Shown here piece by piece: positions 27,048 to 36,704 of a stretch of 62,419 bases of DNA (position 1 is the first letter of the stretch; each line of letters opens with the position of its first letter). Origin of the DNA: CBCYMI01 sp965183855 (GTDB lineage Bacteria; Pseudomonadota; Alphaproteobacteria; Caulobacterales; Maricaulaceae); NCBI GenBank assembly GCA_965183855.1, contig CBCYMI010000012.1, positions 1-62,419 on the forward strand. Reading direction: 5' to 3'. Made by a program: the position numbers and the translations under genes. Below the pieces are notes generated by a model, which was not told the origin of the DNA, did no database searches, and worked only from the letters and a program-made list of their open reading frames with translations.

Positions 27048-28469
27048 TTATTGCTTTCTCCAAACTGTTTTATGTTCCAAATCCTCTAGAATAATTCCTT
27101 TATTTAATAATTCATCTCGAATTTGATCTGCCTTTTTAAAATCTTTTTGCTTCCTTGCCAATTGACGAGATTCTATTCGTGTCTCTATCCATTTTATTTC
27201 CTGTTGGTTCTGATCAGACTCATGCTTGTTTTGATCAGAATTAGTTTTTTCAAACCAGGCTCTAAACGGCTTATCCAATATCCCCAATATTGTATTGGCT
27301 TTTAGAATTTTACCTTTTAATTTTGCCTTTTCAAAATGAGAGTCAACTTTATCAATTAGAGAAATCAATGCATGCAATTCAGTCATTGCTTTTGGGGTAT
27401 TTAAATCATCTTTCAAAGCTTCAATAACTAAATTAGAATCTACTGTCATAATCGGCTCAATTCCTTCTAAACGCTCCAGTTTACGATAAAGCCTGTTTAA
27501 TGAGCGCAAACTTGTTTCCAGTAATTGATCTGTCCATTCCAGAGATTGCCTATATTGTGTGCTTAATAAAGCATATCTAATAACTTCACCTGGCATCTTC
27601 TTCAATAAATCATGAATATACAAAACATTTCCTGAACTCTTTGCCATTTTTTCAGAATTAATTTGTAAAAAACCATTATGCAACCAGTAATTTGCTAACG
27701 CTTTTCCATCATGGGCACATCTAGATTGTGCAATTTCATTTTCATGGTGTGGAAATTTCAAATCATGTCCACCTCCGTGAATATCAATCGTCAATCCCAG
27801 ATTTTTTTCAATCATGGCAGAACATTCCAAATGCCAGCCTGGTCTTCCTTTTCCCCATGGACTATCCCAGAAAGGCTCATTTTCTTTTGCAGGTTTCCAT
27901 AAAATAAAATCAGCAGGATCTTTCTTATAAGGAGCAATTTCTACTCTTGCTCCTGCAATTTGATCTTCTTGACAACGCCCAGATAAAAAACCATATTCCG
28001 CAAATCTTGAAACATGAAACAAAACATGCCCTTCATTAACATACGCATATTTCTTCTCAATTAGAACTTTAATCATTTCGATCATAGAGATAATATAACC
28101 CGTTGCATTTGGCTCTATATCTGGCTTGAGAACATTCAGCTTTGCTATATCCTGATGATAAAGCTGTGTATATTGATGCGTTATTTCCGTAAAATCCAGT
28201 TTTCTTTCCTGAGCAACTTTAATTATTTTATCGTCTATATCTGTAATATTTCTTGTATAAACAACATGCTCATTTCCGTAAATATACCTTAATAATCGAA
28301 CCAAAACATCAAAAACAACAGCAGGACGTGCATTGCCTATATGTGCACGAGCATATACTGTAGGACCACAAACATAAATAGTTATATGTTTGGGATCCAT
28401 TGGTGTAAAAAGATCTTTTGAACGCGTTAACGCATTATAAAATACAAATTGAGCAGATTTTTCAGACAT
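27048..28469 (-). CDS. cysS: Cysteinyl-tRNA synthetase
   Basis: Class I aminoacyl-tRNA synthetase charging tRNA-Cys. The N-terminus has the zinc-ligand VCGPTVYARAHIGNARP, which includes the HIGH-type HIGN motif. Further zinc ligands are in WHLECSAMIEKNLG and FPHHENEIAQSRC. The KMSKS loop reads KMAKSSGNVL, a tolerated variant. The C-terminal part is a helical DALR-like domain ending with a short QIRDELLNKGIILED segment. The length of 473 residues is normal. It is a single-gene unit with its own terminator. Confidence 0.97.
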   Translation of the reverse strand: MSEKSAQFVFYNALTRSKDLFTPMDPKHITIYVCGPTVYARAHIGNARPAVVFDVLVRLLRYIYGNEHVVYTRNITDIDDKIIKVAQERKLDFTEITHQYTQLYHQDIAKLNVLKPDIEPNATGYIISMIEMIKVLIEKKYAYVNEGHVLFHVSRFAEYGFLSGRCQEDQIAGARVEIAPYKKDPADFILWKPAKENEPFWDSPWGKGRPGWHLECSAMIEKNLGLTIDIHGGGHDLKFPHHENEIAQSRCAHDGKALANYWLHNGFLQINSEKMAKSSGNVLYIHDLLKKMPGEVIRYALLSTQYRQSLEWTDQLLETSLRSLNRLYRKLERLEGIEPIMTVDSNLVIEALKDDLNTPKAMTELHALISLIDKVDSHFEKAKLKGKILKANTILGILDKPFRAWFEKTNSDQNKHESDQNQQEIKWIETRIESRQLARKQKDFKKADQIRDELLNKGIILEDLEHKTVWRKQ

Positions 28470-28739
28470 ATTATACTTCTATAGCTTAAGACATTTATAA
28501 AAATACTTGATTTAAGTATTTTTTATACTAATTCATTAATCTATAAAGTATGTTTTTTATTTTTACCAGACAGGAAATAATTTAAATGCTTGGAATAATT
28601 ATAGCTGATTGATAATCTTGACTAATAATCTTGTTCTTTCAAAAAAAAAAATCGTATAGATTGAACGCTTTTTTTAAAAAATATGTAAAATTATTTATAG
28701 CTATGATAGAATACTAAAGTATAAAATTAAGGATTATAT

Positions 28740-29399
28740 ATGTCTTTTTCAGACGAAATGTCTAACGGAACAAAAAAAAAGAACAGGTCAGAACATTCTG
28801 ACTCCCCAAAGAAACAATTCGCAAACCCCATGCTTCCAACAAAAGAAGAAGCTGAAAATGCAGTTCGAACTCTAATTCGATGGGCTGGAGATAATCCTGA
28901 ACGTGAGGGTTTAAAAGAAACGCCAAAACGGGTGATCAAAGCTTTCCAGGAATGGTTTGCAGGATATCAGGCTGACCCTGAATCCATCTTAAAAAAAACA
29001 TTTGAAGAAATTAATGGGTATGATGATATCGTCATGCTTAGAAATATTGCAGTTGAATCACATTGCGAACATCATATGGCTCCTTTTATTGGGAAAGCAC
29101 ATATTGCATATTTACCAACAAATCGTGTTGTTGGTATTTCAAAACTTGCTTATGTCGTTGAGGCATTTGCCAAAAGACTGCAAACACAAGAAACCATGAC
29201 AGCTCAGATTACCGATGCAATTGACCACGCATTAAAACCTAAAGGAATTGCAATTTATATTGAAGCAGAGCATCAATGCATGACAACAAGAGGTGTTCAT
29301 CAGCCAGGAGTTACAACAATTACAACACGGTATACAGGGGAATTTAAAACCAATCAGCTTCTCCATGAGCGATTCATAAAACTATGTTGTCAAAACTGA
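28740..29399 (+). CDS. folE: GTP cyclohydrolase I
   Basis: Converts GTP to 7,8-dihydroneopterin triphosphate, the first step of folate synthesis. Residues about 40-219 match FolE: TPKRVIKAFQEWF, the zinc-binding VESHCEHHMAPFIGKAHIAY, ISKLAYVVEAFAKRLQTQE and the HQCMTTRGV segment with the second zinc Cys. The first about 35 residues are a K/N/E-rich leader that is poorly conserved. An AAGGA ribosome-binding site precedes the ATG. It stands alone, between cysS (divergent) and an IS remnant. Confidence 0.96.
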   Translation: MSFSDEMSNGTKKKNRSEHSDSPKKQFANPMLPTKEEAENAVRTLIRWAGDNPEREGLKETPKRVIKAFQEWFAGYQADPESILKKTFEEINGYDDIVMLRNIAVESHCEHHMAPFIGKAHIAYLPTNRVVGISKLAYVVEAFAKRLQTQETMTAQITDAIDHALKPKGIAIYIEAEHQCMTTRGVHQPGVTTITTRYTGEFKTNQLLHERFIKLCCQN

Positions 29400-29429
29400 A
29401 AGCATCATATTTCAATCATGAAAAATAAG

Positions 29430-30010
29430 CATATCAACTGATCCAATGATCAGAAAAACACTCCAAATGCTCTTTGGGGATATCCTTAAATTTGCGCTTA
29501 TGGCATTATTTGGTCTGGTTTCAAAACCTCTCAATTGAGTTCATGTCATTTAGGCGTTTCTGCAAACAGTTTTGAAGGATTAATATAGGAAATGCTTCAA
29601 ATCTCTCACATCCAACACATGATACCCAAACAATGCGTATAAAAATGGGGTTCCAGATTCTCTTGCGTTTAATAATGGAAATTCATGTCTAACTGGAAAT
29701 ATCTCATGGACTATCTTCAGAGACATCCTGTATCTGCACTTTAGAAAACAAGAAATATGCCCTTGCTGCCACACCTTTTTTGCATGACCGAACGTTGCAA
29801 ACACTGCCGAAACGCCTCTCATCAACTTTAATCTCATCTCCCAAAACCTTTGGAAACAATAAACCGATCTCTTGCGATGAATAGCAGGTTACACAACCTG
29901 CTATCATACTCGCAACAAACCATTCTATCAGCTTATCTTGTTTCGTTTTGCTTAAAATCAACCCTTTCTTATCCCATTTCAAGGAACAAATCTTAATTAT
30001 CCAGGACAGC
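29430..30010 (-). mobile_element. Degenerate IS1595-family insertion sequence, copy 2
   Basis: A minus-strand transposase relic. Recognisable pieces are KTKQDKLIEWFVASMIAG (N-terminal region), a shortened join to GDEIKVDERRFGSVCNVRS (start of the DDE domain), LFGYHVLDVRDLKHFLY, and in another frame a NSIERF-like C-terminal piece. Frames change several times and the helix-turn-helix is partly deleted. Right-end sequence near 30010 (GGACAGC on the plus strand) resembles the GGCTGT end of the 59.8-kb copy. Left boundary is approximate. Confidence 0.75.
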
Positions 30011-30055
30011 TATTTGGTTTAAAAAGAGGATGCCAAAACAACCAAACCCTTCAAA

Positions 30056-30328
30056 TCATTCCTCTTCTCCAAATTTATGTTTTATCAAATTTTCCAACGC
30101 AATCAATGCTTCGTTTGCCTCTTTACCCTCTGCGCTTATGATCAGATGAGTTCCTTTCGAAGCTGCCAACATTAAAAGTTCCATAATTGAACTTGCCAAT
30201 ACCGTTTCTGAATCTCTTGTGACATATATATTAGCATTAAACTGACTAGCCAATCTGACAAACTTTGCAGATGCACGCGCATGCAACCCTCTCTTATTAA
30301 TCAAGACAATTTCTTTTTCCTGTCTCAC
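30056..30328 (-). CDS. Phosphocarrier protein HPr (PTS/NPr type)
   Basis: A 90-residue HPr fold with the phosphorylatable His in INKRGLHARASAKFV and the Ser-46-type site in VLASSIMELLMLAAS. I chose the GTG at 30328, with a TAGGAA ribosome-binding site 11 bases upstream: it restores the normal HPr length and leaves a 13-base gap to the EIIA stop. A longer ORF running into the EIIA gene is an artefact. In alphaproteobacteria this HPr works with EIIA and EI-Ntr in regulatory phosphorelay, not sugar transport. No ptsI gene follows it here; an IS remnant does. Confidence 0.88.
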   Translation of the reverse strand: MRQEKEIVLINKRGLHARASAKFVRLASQFNANIYVTRDSETVLASSIMELLMLAASKGTHLIISAEGKEANEALIALENLIKHKFGEEE

Positions 30329-30341
30329 CTGAATAAATTTC

Positions 30342-30761
30342 CTAGGATTTCTTATTTTTTTTAATACCAGACAAAACATCAGAAGCAACCGCAATATATT
30401 TTTGTCCAGCCTCTTTGGCAGCAAAAGCAGCTTCATTTAAGGACATGGAATGTCGTGCCTCTGCAAGTTTTACCAATAAAGGTAAATTAACACCCGCAAT
30501 AACCTCTATCTTGTCAGTTTCCAAAAGAGAAATCGCAAGATTTGACGGTGTCCCTCCAAACATATCCGTTACAATAATAACACCCTGGTTTGTATCTACA
30601 TTTTCAACTGCCTTTTGAATGATATCTTTTTTATTCTCCATATCATCATCAGGACCAATGCAAATGGCTTCCAGATTATTTTGAACACCTACAATATGCT
30701 CCATTGCAGCCGCCAATTCTTCTGCAAGTCTACCATGTGTAACAATTACAAGCCCAATCAT
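30342..30761 (-). CDS. PTS mannose-type EIIA component
   Basis: A 139-residue EIIA-Man domain: GLVIVTHGRLAEELA with the active-site His, GVIIVTDMFGGTPSNLA, and IEVIAGVNLPLLVKL. No IIB, IIC or IID partners are nearby, so it is likely regulatory, as in other alphaproteobacteria, receiving phosphate from the adjacent HPr. The usual upstream neighbours hprK and rapZ are absent; 250 bases upstream is gshB. The two PTS genes form a two-gene operon. Confidence 0.9.
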   Translation of the reverse strand: MIGLVIVTHGRLAEELAAAMEHIVGVQNNLEAICIGPDDDMENKKDIIQKAVENVDTNQGVIIVTDMFGGTPSNLAISLLETDKIEVIAGVNLPLLVKLAEARHSMSLNEAAFAAKEAGQKYIAVASDVLSGIKKNKKS

Positions 30762-31010
30762 TTTTATTAATATACCTTATCTGTTTTTTAAGTAAGTCTT
30801 ATTATAAATATGGCTATGAATTCCTATCATTCCAATCATTTAAGTCAATCATTTAAATAAATATTAACTCGTCAAACCCTAATTAGATTTAAGAATACAA
30901 TAAATCAATAGATAGAGTCTATTTTAGATAACAGCGTATAAACGAAACCAGTCTTTATAGAATATAATATCACTAAACTCATTATAATCTCTTAAAATAA
31001 TTCACAAGCT

Positions 31011-31955
31011 TCAGAGCAATCGTTTTAAAACAGCTTCCCAAAATAAAACAGCACTATTAATTCCTGAAAGCTGTTTTAAAGCACGCGTACCTGTTGGTGA
31101 AGTAACGTTGATTTCTGTTAACCAACCTCCTATCACATCAATCCCTGTCAGAATTAATCCACGTTCTTTTAAAACTGGACTAAGTGTTTGACATATTTCC
31201 AAATCACGCTTATCTAAACTGGTTTTCCTGGCAAGACCTCCAATATGCATATTAGAACGTATTTCTCCTTTGGGAGGAAGCCGATTAATCGCACCGATTG
31301 CCTCTCCATCAATTAAGATAATACGTTTATCTCCCTCTGTTACAGAAGGTAAAAAAGCCTGTGCCATAATTGGCTCCTTTGATATTTTAAAAAACATCTC
31401 CAATAAAGGCAGAAAATTACTATCGTCAGCTTTTAAATAAAAAATACCCTCTCCTCCATTTCCATAAAGAGGCTTAAGAATAATGCGTTCATGTTTTTTA
31501 CGAAAAGCCTTAATTGCTTCTATATCTCTTGAAACAAGACTGGGAGGAATTAAATGACAAAAATCCAGAGGAAGGAGCTTTTCAGGACTGGATCTAACCC
31601 AAAAAGGATTATTGACAATCAGGGTTTTTTCTTGAATTATTTCCAATAAATGTGCTGCGGTTAAATAGCTCATATCAAATGGAGGATCTTGGCGCATTAA
31701 AATGATATCGATTTCTTTTTCCAAATCAATTTCTTTCTCAGGATGAAAAGAAAGAGAAAAAGGATCTTCCTCCAATTCATCAAGCTTTCTAGATTTGCTT
31801 GTCAGCTTGCCTTCTGAATACGTTAAAGAATCTGGTTGATATACCCAGATAGAATAATTTCTTCTCTGAGCTTCCTGCATTAAATAAAGGCTTGTATCAG
31901 ATTTAATATCCAGCTTTTCTGGTGAATCCATTTGAAAAGCAACTCGAAGATTCAT
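31011..31955 (-). CDS. gshB: Glutathione synthetase
   Basis: ATP-grasp enzyme joining glycine to gamma-glutamylcysteine. Seen are NLRVAFQMDSPEKLDIKSDT at the start, ILMRQDPPFDMSYLTAAHLL, IILKPLYGNGGEGIFYL (nucleotide-binding loop), IILIDGEAIGAINRLPPKGE and the C-terminal GIDVIGGWLTEINVTSPTGT. The length of 314 residues is normal. An AGAGGAA ribosome-binding site supports the start. It belongs to a minus-strand set rsmI-yraN-gshB, an order common in alphaproteobacteria. Glutathione also serves maiA in this window. Confidence 0.97.
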   Translation of the reverse strand: MNLRVAFQMDSPEKLDIKSDTSLYLMQEAQRRNYSIWVYQPDSLTYSEGKLTSKSRKLDELEEDPFSLSFHPEKEIDLEKEIDIILMRQDPPFDMSYLTAAHLLEIIQEKTLIVNNPFWVRSSPEKLLPLDFCHLIPPSLVSRDIEAIKAFRKKHERIILKPLYGNGGEGIFYLKADDSNFLPLLEMFFKISKEPIMAQAFLPSVTEGDKRIILIDGEAIGAINRLPPKGEIRSNMHIGGLARKTSLDKRDLEICQTLSPVLKERGLILTGIDVIGGWLTEINVTSPTGTRALKQLSGINSAVLFWEAVLKRLL

Positions 31956-32164
31956 ATTTTATTCCTCTTATATCTGTTTCGATCTTATTAATGTTTTAAT
32001 TCCTGCTCTCACACCTTATTCTAACTTGGCACTTACCTTTAAATTAATATTTAATCCCTTTTTTTTATTATTTATTCTCTCTGACCTATCCTGTTCAAAT
32101 CCCCACACCATCCTTTAAACTCTGTATAAGCCTCAAATCAAATAAGGTTTGATGGTTTATCTTT

Positions 32165-32569
32165 TTAAATCAGATCTAATTGAAAAGCATTGGAAACATG
32201 TGTTATCCAACCCCATTTTGAAACAAAAATAGCATCAAATCTTATAAAAAAAGAGGTTAATGAAGGTCTCATAGAAAGCCAATATTTAGCAGAGTTTAAA
32301 ATTCGAACTTTTTGTCTATAAGAAAGCGTTTCTGTAATCTGTTTTTTATTCTTGCGTGCTTTAATTTCAAAAAAAACAAGACACTCTTTTTTTTTCATAA
32401 TTAAATCCAGTTCACCAAATTTTGTCCGTGATCGGTGCGCAATAAGCTGATAGCCTTTTAAGGTTAAATAAAGTATTGCATATTGTTCAGCAAACCGCCC
32501 CCATTTTTCAGCTTTTTTTTTCTTTCTAATTTTTTGGTTTTGGTTTGAGTGTTTCTTTTGAGAGTGCAT
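32165..32569 (-). CDS. YraN/UPF0102 family nuclease-fold protein
   Basis: A 134-residue protein with the YraN core: GRFAEQYAILYLTLKGYQLI, then the E-x-D...E-x-K nuclease-like motif in FGELDLIMKKKE and FFEIKARK. The N-terminal 25 residues are a K/Q/N-rich extension. The family resembles Holliday-junction resolvases, but its role is not established. It lies between rsmI and gshB, as is usual in proteobacteria. Confidence 0.9.
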   Translation of the reverse strand: MHSQKKHSNQNQKIRKKKKAEKWGRFAEQYAILYLTLKGYQLIAHRSRTKFGELDLIMKKKECLVFFEIKARKNKKQITETLSYRQKVRILNSAKYWLSMRPSLTSFFIRFDAIFVSKWGWITHVSNAFQLDLI

Positions 32570-32662
32570 ACTAGAATAAATCCATCGAATTGTCGAAAGA
32601 TGATTTTTAGATGCATTTTACTCTAATTGCAAGTCATGCGCGGTCATGGAAAAAACCCTAAA

Positions 32663-33562
32663 TTAGGCTTTCTTATTTTTTCCAGATAATTCCAAAGCCA
32701 TTTGATATAGTTTTTTACGGGACAAATCATAATCATGACTCATTTGAACAACCGATTGTTTAAGAGAACCCTGATCCAGATAGTTTAATAGAATATCTCT
32801 TATGCTCTGATCATCCAAAACTTTCTGATCTGCACCTTTCAATAAAATTACAATCTCACCTTTAGGTGTTTCATGTTGATGGTAATAGCGAATTAACTCA
32901 CATAGAGTGTCTTCCTTAAAGGATTCATATCTTTTTGTAATCTCTCTTGCAATAATACCTATTCGATTTCCTAAATAGTGTTGCATTGACTTTAAACTTG
33001 TTAAAAGACGTTTATTACTTTCATAAAAGATCAATGTCATTTCCAAATCAGAAATCGACTCATAAAATTTCTTTCTGCCTCCTTCACGAACAGGTGGAAA
33101 ACCCAGAAAACAGAAGCGATCTGTTGGAAGACCTGAAGAAGATAAGGCTGCAATACAAGCTGTTGGACCTGGAACTGGAAATACTGAGAGCCCTTCAGAA
33201 CGAATAGATCTCACCAGTTTATAGCCTGGATCTGAAATTAATGGTGTTCCTGCATCACTCATTAATCCAACAGATTCTCCCTTAGAGATATGATTAATAA
33301 TTTCATTTCTAAGCGATTCAGTGCTATGATCATGATAGGATTTTAAATAATTTGGCTTAATATTATAGGTCTTAAAAATGCGCGTGGAGTAACGTGTATC
33401 CTCTACATAAAGCCTATTAACAGATGCAATTATATCCAATGCTCTTAAACTAATATCGCGCAAATTTCCAATAGGAGTTGCAATAATATAAAGCCCATTG
33501 ACCAAATTTTGTCGATTATATAAAATCGGACTTAAAACTTTATTTTGTGATTCTATGCTCAT
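32663..33562 (-). CDS. rsmI: 16S rRNA (cytidine-1402-2-prime-O)-methyltransferase RsmI
   Basis: Tetrapyrrole-methylase-fold enzyme that 2-prime-O-methylates C1402 in the ribosomal P site. Signature segments are GLYIIATPIGNLRDISLRAL, VEDTRYSTRIF, GLMSDAGTPLISDPGYKLV, PVPGPTACIAALSSSGL and the FLGFPP motif. The length of 299 residues is normal and the C-terminal helical region is retained. It is divergent from the LppC-type lipoprotein gene, a pairing that is conserved in alphaproteobacteria. Confidence 0.96.
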   Translation of the reverse strand: MSIESQNKVLSPILYNRQNLVNGLYIIATPIGNLRDISLRALDIIASVNRLYVEDTRYSTRIFKTYNIKPNYLKSYHDHSTESLRNEIINHISKGESVGLMSDAGTPLISDPGYKLVRSIRSEGLSVFPVPGPTACIAALSSSGLPTDRFCFLGFPPVREGGRKKFYESISDLEMTLIFYESNKRLLTSLKSMQHYLGNRIGIIAREITKRYESFKEDTLCELIRYYHQHETPKGEIVILLKGADQKVLDDQSIRDILLNYLDQGSLKQSVVQMSHDYDLSRKKLYQMALELSGKNKKA

Positions 33563-33847
33563 AAGTCTATAATCATATTATCTATTTCACTTTTTAATCT
33601 TATCATCGCTATGATTAGGGTTCTGGCTAACATGTATACATATCATTTGAGAAAAAAATTCCAATCTGGTAAATAATGCGATATATCCTCCATGCATTCA
33701 ACAGGTTTTTATATGTTAGATAATTTGTTTCTGTTTTCCAAACAAAACAATTTTCTTCCAGGATGAAAAAATTAAATTCGGTTTTTTAAAAAATAGTCAG
33801 ATTTACTCATGCTAAAAAATATTAATCCATAAAAATAGAGGTTTGAA

Positions 33848-35122
33848 ATGAAATTATTTTCTAGAGTTATGATTATAGCCTTATTGATTGTTTTTCATAC
33901 AGCATGTACAAACCCAGCACCCAAAAAGCCAGATATTTTAGTACATAAAAAACCAGATCATACATACCAAACCCCATCATATCCTTATAAGGATGAAACC
34001 AAAAAACCAACATTGCCACCTAAAAACACATCCCCATTAGAAAAACCTATATTTCCAGAAATCGATGAATCTCAAAGCATTAAAATTGCCTTATTACTTC
34101 CCCTTTCCAGTTCTAATAAGCTTATCCGTAAAGAAGCAAATGCATTATTAAATGCAGCAGAAATAGCCTTGTTTCAAGAAGACTCAAAAGAGATTCTAAT
34201 GATTTTAAAAGATACACAAGGAAAGGCAAGAATCGCTGCAAAAATGGCACAGGAAGCGGTTCAAGAAGGTGCAAATCTTATCATTGGTCCTGTCTTATCA
34301 AACTCTGTTAGATCCGTTGCTGAAACACTTAACATGAATACAATCATGATTGCGTTATCTTCTGATACACACACACATTATGAAAATGTATTTAAATTAG
34401 GTTTTCCAGTTGAAGAAGATATTCGTAATCTGATGGCTTATCTTAAAAATAATAAAATATTAGAAAACTATGCTTTTTTTGGATCAACATCTTCCTATTC
34501 CAAACGTGCACAATCTGCATTTCAAACATATATTTTACAACAAAATGCCAATTTAACAGATAATATTTATTATACGGGTAAAACTTACCATGATGTGCAA
34601 TCTGCAATTAACCAAATTTCAAAAGCAGGCTCTAATCAAATCCAAGCAATCTTAATCCCTGAATATGGAATTACCTTGCAAACCATTCTCCCAAGCCTGG
34701 TTGAAAAAGGATTTTATCGCCATATTCAAAACCCAGTTCTATTTCTAGGAACAAGTCTATGGATGAATCTAAACCTTACAAAAGAGCCTTCAATACAAAA
34801 CGCTCTTTTTGCAGCTCCATCAAAAGATAGCATGAGTCAATTTGAACAAAAATATATAAAAATATATAAATCACCCGCTGAACGACTTTCTTCTCTTGCT
34901 TATGATGCAATCACATTAGCAAGCTATCTGGCACTCTCTCCAAAACATCAATGGAACCAAATTCTAACAGGACAATCTGGATTTTACGGAGTTTCTGGAT
35001 TGTTTCGGTTTAAATCAAATGGAAATATAGAACGCACATTATCTATTTATACAATTAAAGGACAACAAATCATAGAAGAATCAAAAGCTTTACAAGCATT
35101 TTTGGATAGTGGCGCTTTTTAA
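33848..35122 (+). CDS. LppC/LpoA-type periplasmic lipoprotein (penicillin-binding protein activator)
   Basis: A 424-residue protein with a signal peptide (about residues 1-20, ALLIVFHTAC) and a likely lipidated Cys at about residue 20; the residues before it are only a loose lipobox. A Pro/Lys-rich linker leads to a periplasmic-binding-protein-like domain: IKIALLLPLSSSNKLIRKEA, VQEGANLIIGPVLSNSVRSV and a C-terminal LSSLAYDAITLASYLAL. LpoA of enterobacteria activates PBP1A; whether this relative does is inference. An AGAGG ribosome-binding site precedes the ATG. Confidence 0.88.
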   Translation: MKLFSRVMIIALLIVFHTACTNPAPKKPDILVHKKPDHTYQTPSYPYKDETKKPTLPPKNTSPLEKPIFPEIDESQSIKIALLLPLSSSNKLIRKEANALLNAAEIALFQEDSKEILMILKDTQGKARIAAKMAQEAVQEGANLIIGPVLSNSVRSVAETLNMNTIMIALSSDTHTHYENVFKLGFPVEEDIRNLMAYLKNNKILENYAFFGSTSSYSKRAQSAFQTYILQQNANLTDNIYYTGKTYHDVQSAINQISKAGSNQIQAILIPEYGITLQTILPSLVEKGFYRHIQNPVLFLGTSLWMNLNLTKEPSIQNALFAAPSKDSMSQFEQKYIKIYKSPAERLSSLAYDAITLASYLALSPKHQWNQILTGQSGFYGVSGLFRFKSNGNIERTLSIYTIKGQQIIEESKALQAFLDSGAF

Positions 35123-35763
35123 GCTTCTCAGCTTATATTGAATATAATCCAGTTATCAAAAACATCTATCTGAAAAGATTTTCTTGATCTGATCTTATCA
35201 ATTAACCAGTATTTTTTATAAAACAGCTAAATTAAGAAAATCTATTCTTTTTTGACTCAAATATTTCATCTATTTATCCACATAATATATTCAGGTTTCA
35301 TACTATAAAATCTATTTTTTGATGATATATTAAATACAATCACTTCAAAAGATAATTCATTTTGAAATTTCGATTATCAGAGCCTTTTATCATATATTAA
35401 ACTTCTGTTTCTAGAATGAGGAATCTCTGAGATCGAACCTGTATCAACTCTTGTAAAACAAACCTTAAACCTTTTCAACAGAGTTATGCACAGAAATATC
35501 CACAATGAGATTTATTATAAAAAAAATTATGTTTGGCTTTTGCTTAATTATTTTTTTATTCGAATTGTAGATTCTTAAAATAGAAAGATTAAACTCCTAA
35601 TATTAATTGCCAATTCAAAAGAAACATTAAAATTTAACAGATAGCAGTATATAAAAAAAATAAAATTTATCTATTATTCTTCCATAAAAGGAAATTATTT
35701 ATTTTATTTATTGTGAAATACTGATTTTTTGGAAAAAAATTCTATTTATGATTGGGGTAAGAA
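35123..35763 (+). other. Gene-free AT-rich region with DnaA boxes, candidate replication origin
   Basis: No ORF or RNA gene is visible in 640 bases. A perfect DnaA box TTATCCACA lies at 35274-35282; TTATGCACA (35484-35492) and ATATCCACA (35496-35504) form a close pair with starts 12 bases apart, followed by a very AT-rich stretch (35505-35560) that could unwind easily. The pair closely resembles the one upstream of the plasmid-type repA. Genes to the left are mostly on the minus strand and those to the right mostly on the plus strand. The interpretation as oriC is inference. Confidence 0.4.
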
Positions 35764-36402
35764 ATGTGTCTTTCACTTGGAGATATTGCACCAGACTTTA
35801 TACAAAGCTCAACTCATGGAAAACTTCACTTTCATGAATGGCTAAATGATTCATGGGCTGTTTTGTTTAGTCACCCTGCTGATTTTACGCCTATTTGTAC
35901 AATTGAACTTGGGGAAGTTGCACGTCTAGAAGAAAAATTCAAATCCCGTTCAACTAAAATTATGGCTGTTTCTGTAGATACATTGGAAAGCCATAAATCA
36001 TGGATTAAAGACATAGAAGATATTGAAAAAGTAAATATTAATTATCCCGTTATTGCAGATACAGATTTGAGTGTATCTATTTTGTATAATATGATTCATC
36101 CCAGAATAAATCTTTCATCAACAATAAGAACGGTTTATATTATTGATCCACTTAAAAGAGTTAGAACCATTTTGGCATATCCAAATACAACAGGAAGAAA
36201 CTTTATAGAAATCTTAAGGGTCATTGATTCACTACAGCTAACGGATAATTATAAGGTTGCAACACCTGTGAACTGGCAAAAAGGAGAACAGGTTTTAATC
36301 TCTCCAAATGTTGTTGACAAAGCTGAATTATCACGTTTGTTTCCAAAAGGATATAAAGAAATCAGATCCTATTTCCGTATTACACCTCAACCCAATTTAT
36401 AA
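35764..36402 (+). CDS. 1-Cys peroxiredoxin (Prx6-type)
   Basis: A 212-residue thiol peroxidase. The active site is FSHPADFTPICTIELGEVAR, with the peroxidatic Cys in the PxCT context, and KIMAVSVDTLESHKSWIKDI follows. The C-terminal Prx6-type domain is present (TPVNWQKGEQVLISPNVV, then FPKGYKEIRSYFRIT), and I see no resolving Cys, consistent with the 1-Cys class. It reduces hydrogen peroxide and organic peroxides. It has a strong terminator directly behind it and stands alone. Confidence 0.94.
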   Translation: MCLSLGDIAPDFIQSSTHGKLHFHEWLNDSWAVLFSHPADFTPICTIELGEVARLEEKFKSRSTKIMAVSVDTLESHKSWIKDIEDIEKVNINYPVIADTDLSVSILYNMIHPRINLSSTIRTVYIIDPLKRVRTILAYPNTTGRNFIEILRVIDSLQLTDNYKVATPVNWQKGEQVLISPNVVDKAELSRLFPKGYKEIRSYFRITPQPNL

Positions 36403-36420
36403 CCTTCATAACGATTTAAC

Positions 36421-36460
36421 TGTCTTAAACAAACACATGTTTGTTTAAGACAGGTTTTTT
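36421..36460 (+). terminator. Rho-independent terminator of the peroxiredoxin gene
   Basis: TGTCTTAAACAAAC pairs perfectly over 14 bases with GTTTGTTTAAGACA around a short ACAT loop, followed by GG and six T residues. It begins 18 bases after the stop codon. Confidence 0.92.
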
Positions 36461-36507
36461 CAGGCTTTTCTGATGATGATTATAATGATCTAAAACAATC
36501 CAATAAA

Positions 36508-36639
36508 AAGGCGTTTAATCTATAAAACACCTCTCCTATTATTTTTGGCTTCTGCTAATAAGCACTAATTCACAAGGCGTTTAATCTATAAAACACCTCT
36601 CCTATTATTTTTGGCTTCTGCTAATAAGCACTAATTCAC
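36508..36639 (+). repeat. Perfect 66-bp tandem duplication upstream of lysK
   Basis: Two identical 66-base units, 36508-36573 and 36574-36639, starting AAGGCGTTTAATCTATAAAA and ending CTAATTCAC. There is no ORF through them. Each unit can form an imperfect hairpin (GGCGTTT with AAAACACC) and a small GCTT/AAGC stem. The array ends 65 bases before the lysK start, so it may duplicate a promoter or leader segment. Confidence 0.95.
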
Positions 36640-36704
36640 TTTGACAACCTATATTCTTTATCTATATATGCATAATTAAAGACAATCTGATTTTATGGAT
36701 ATAT

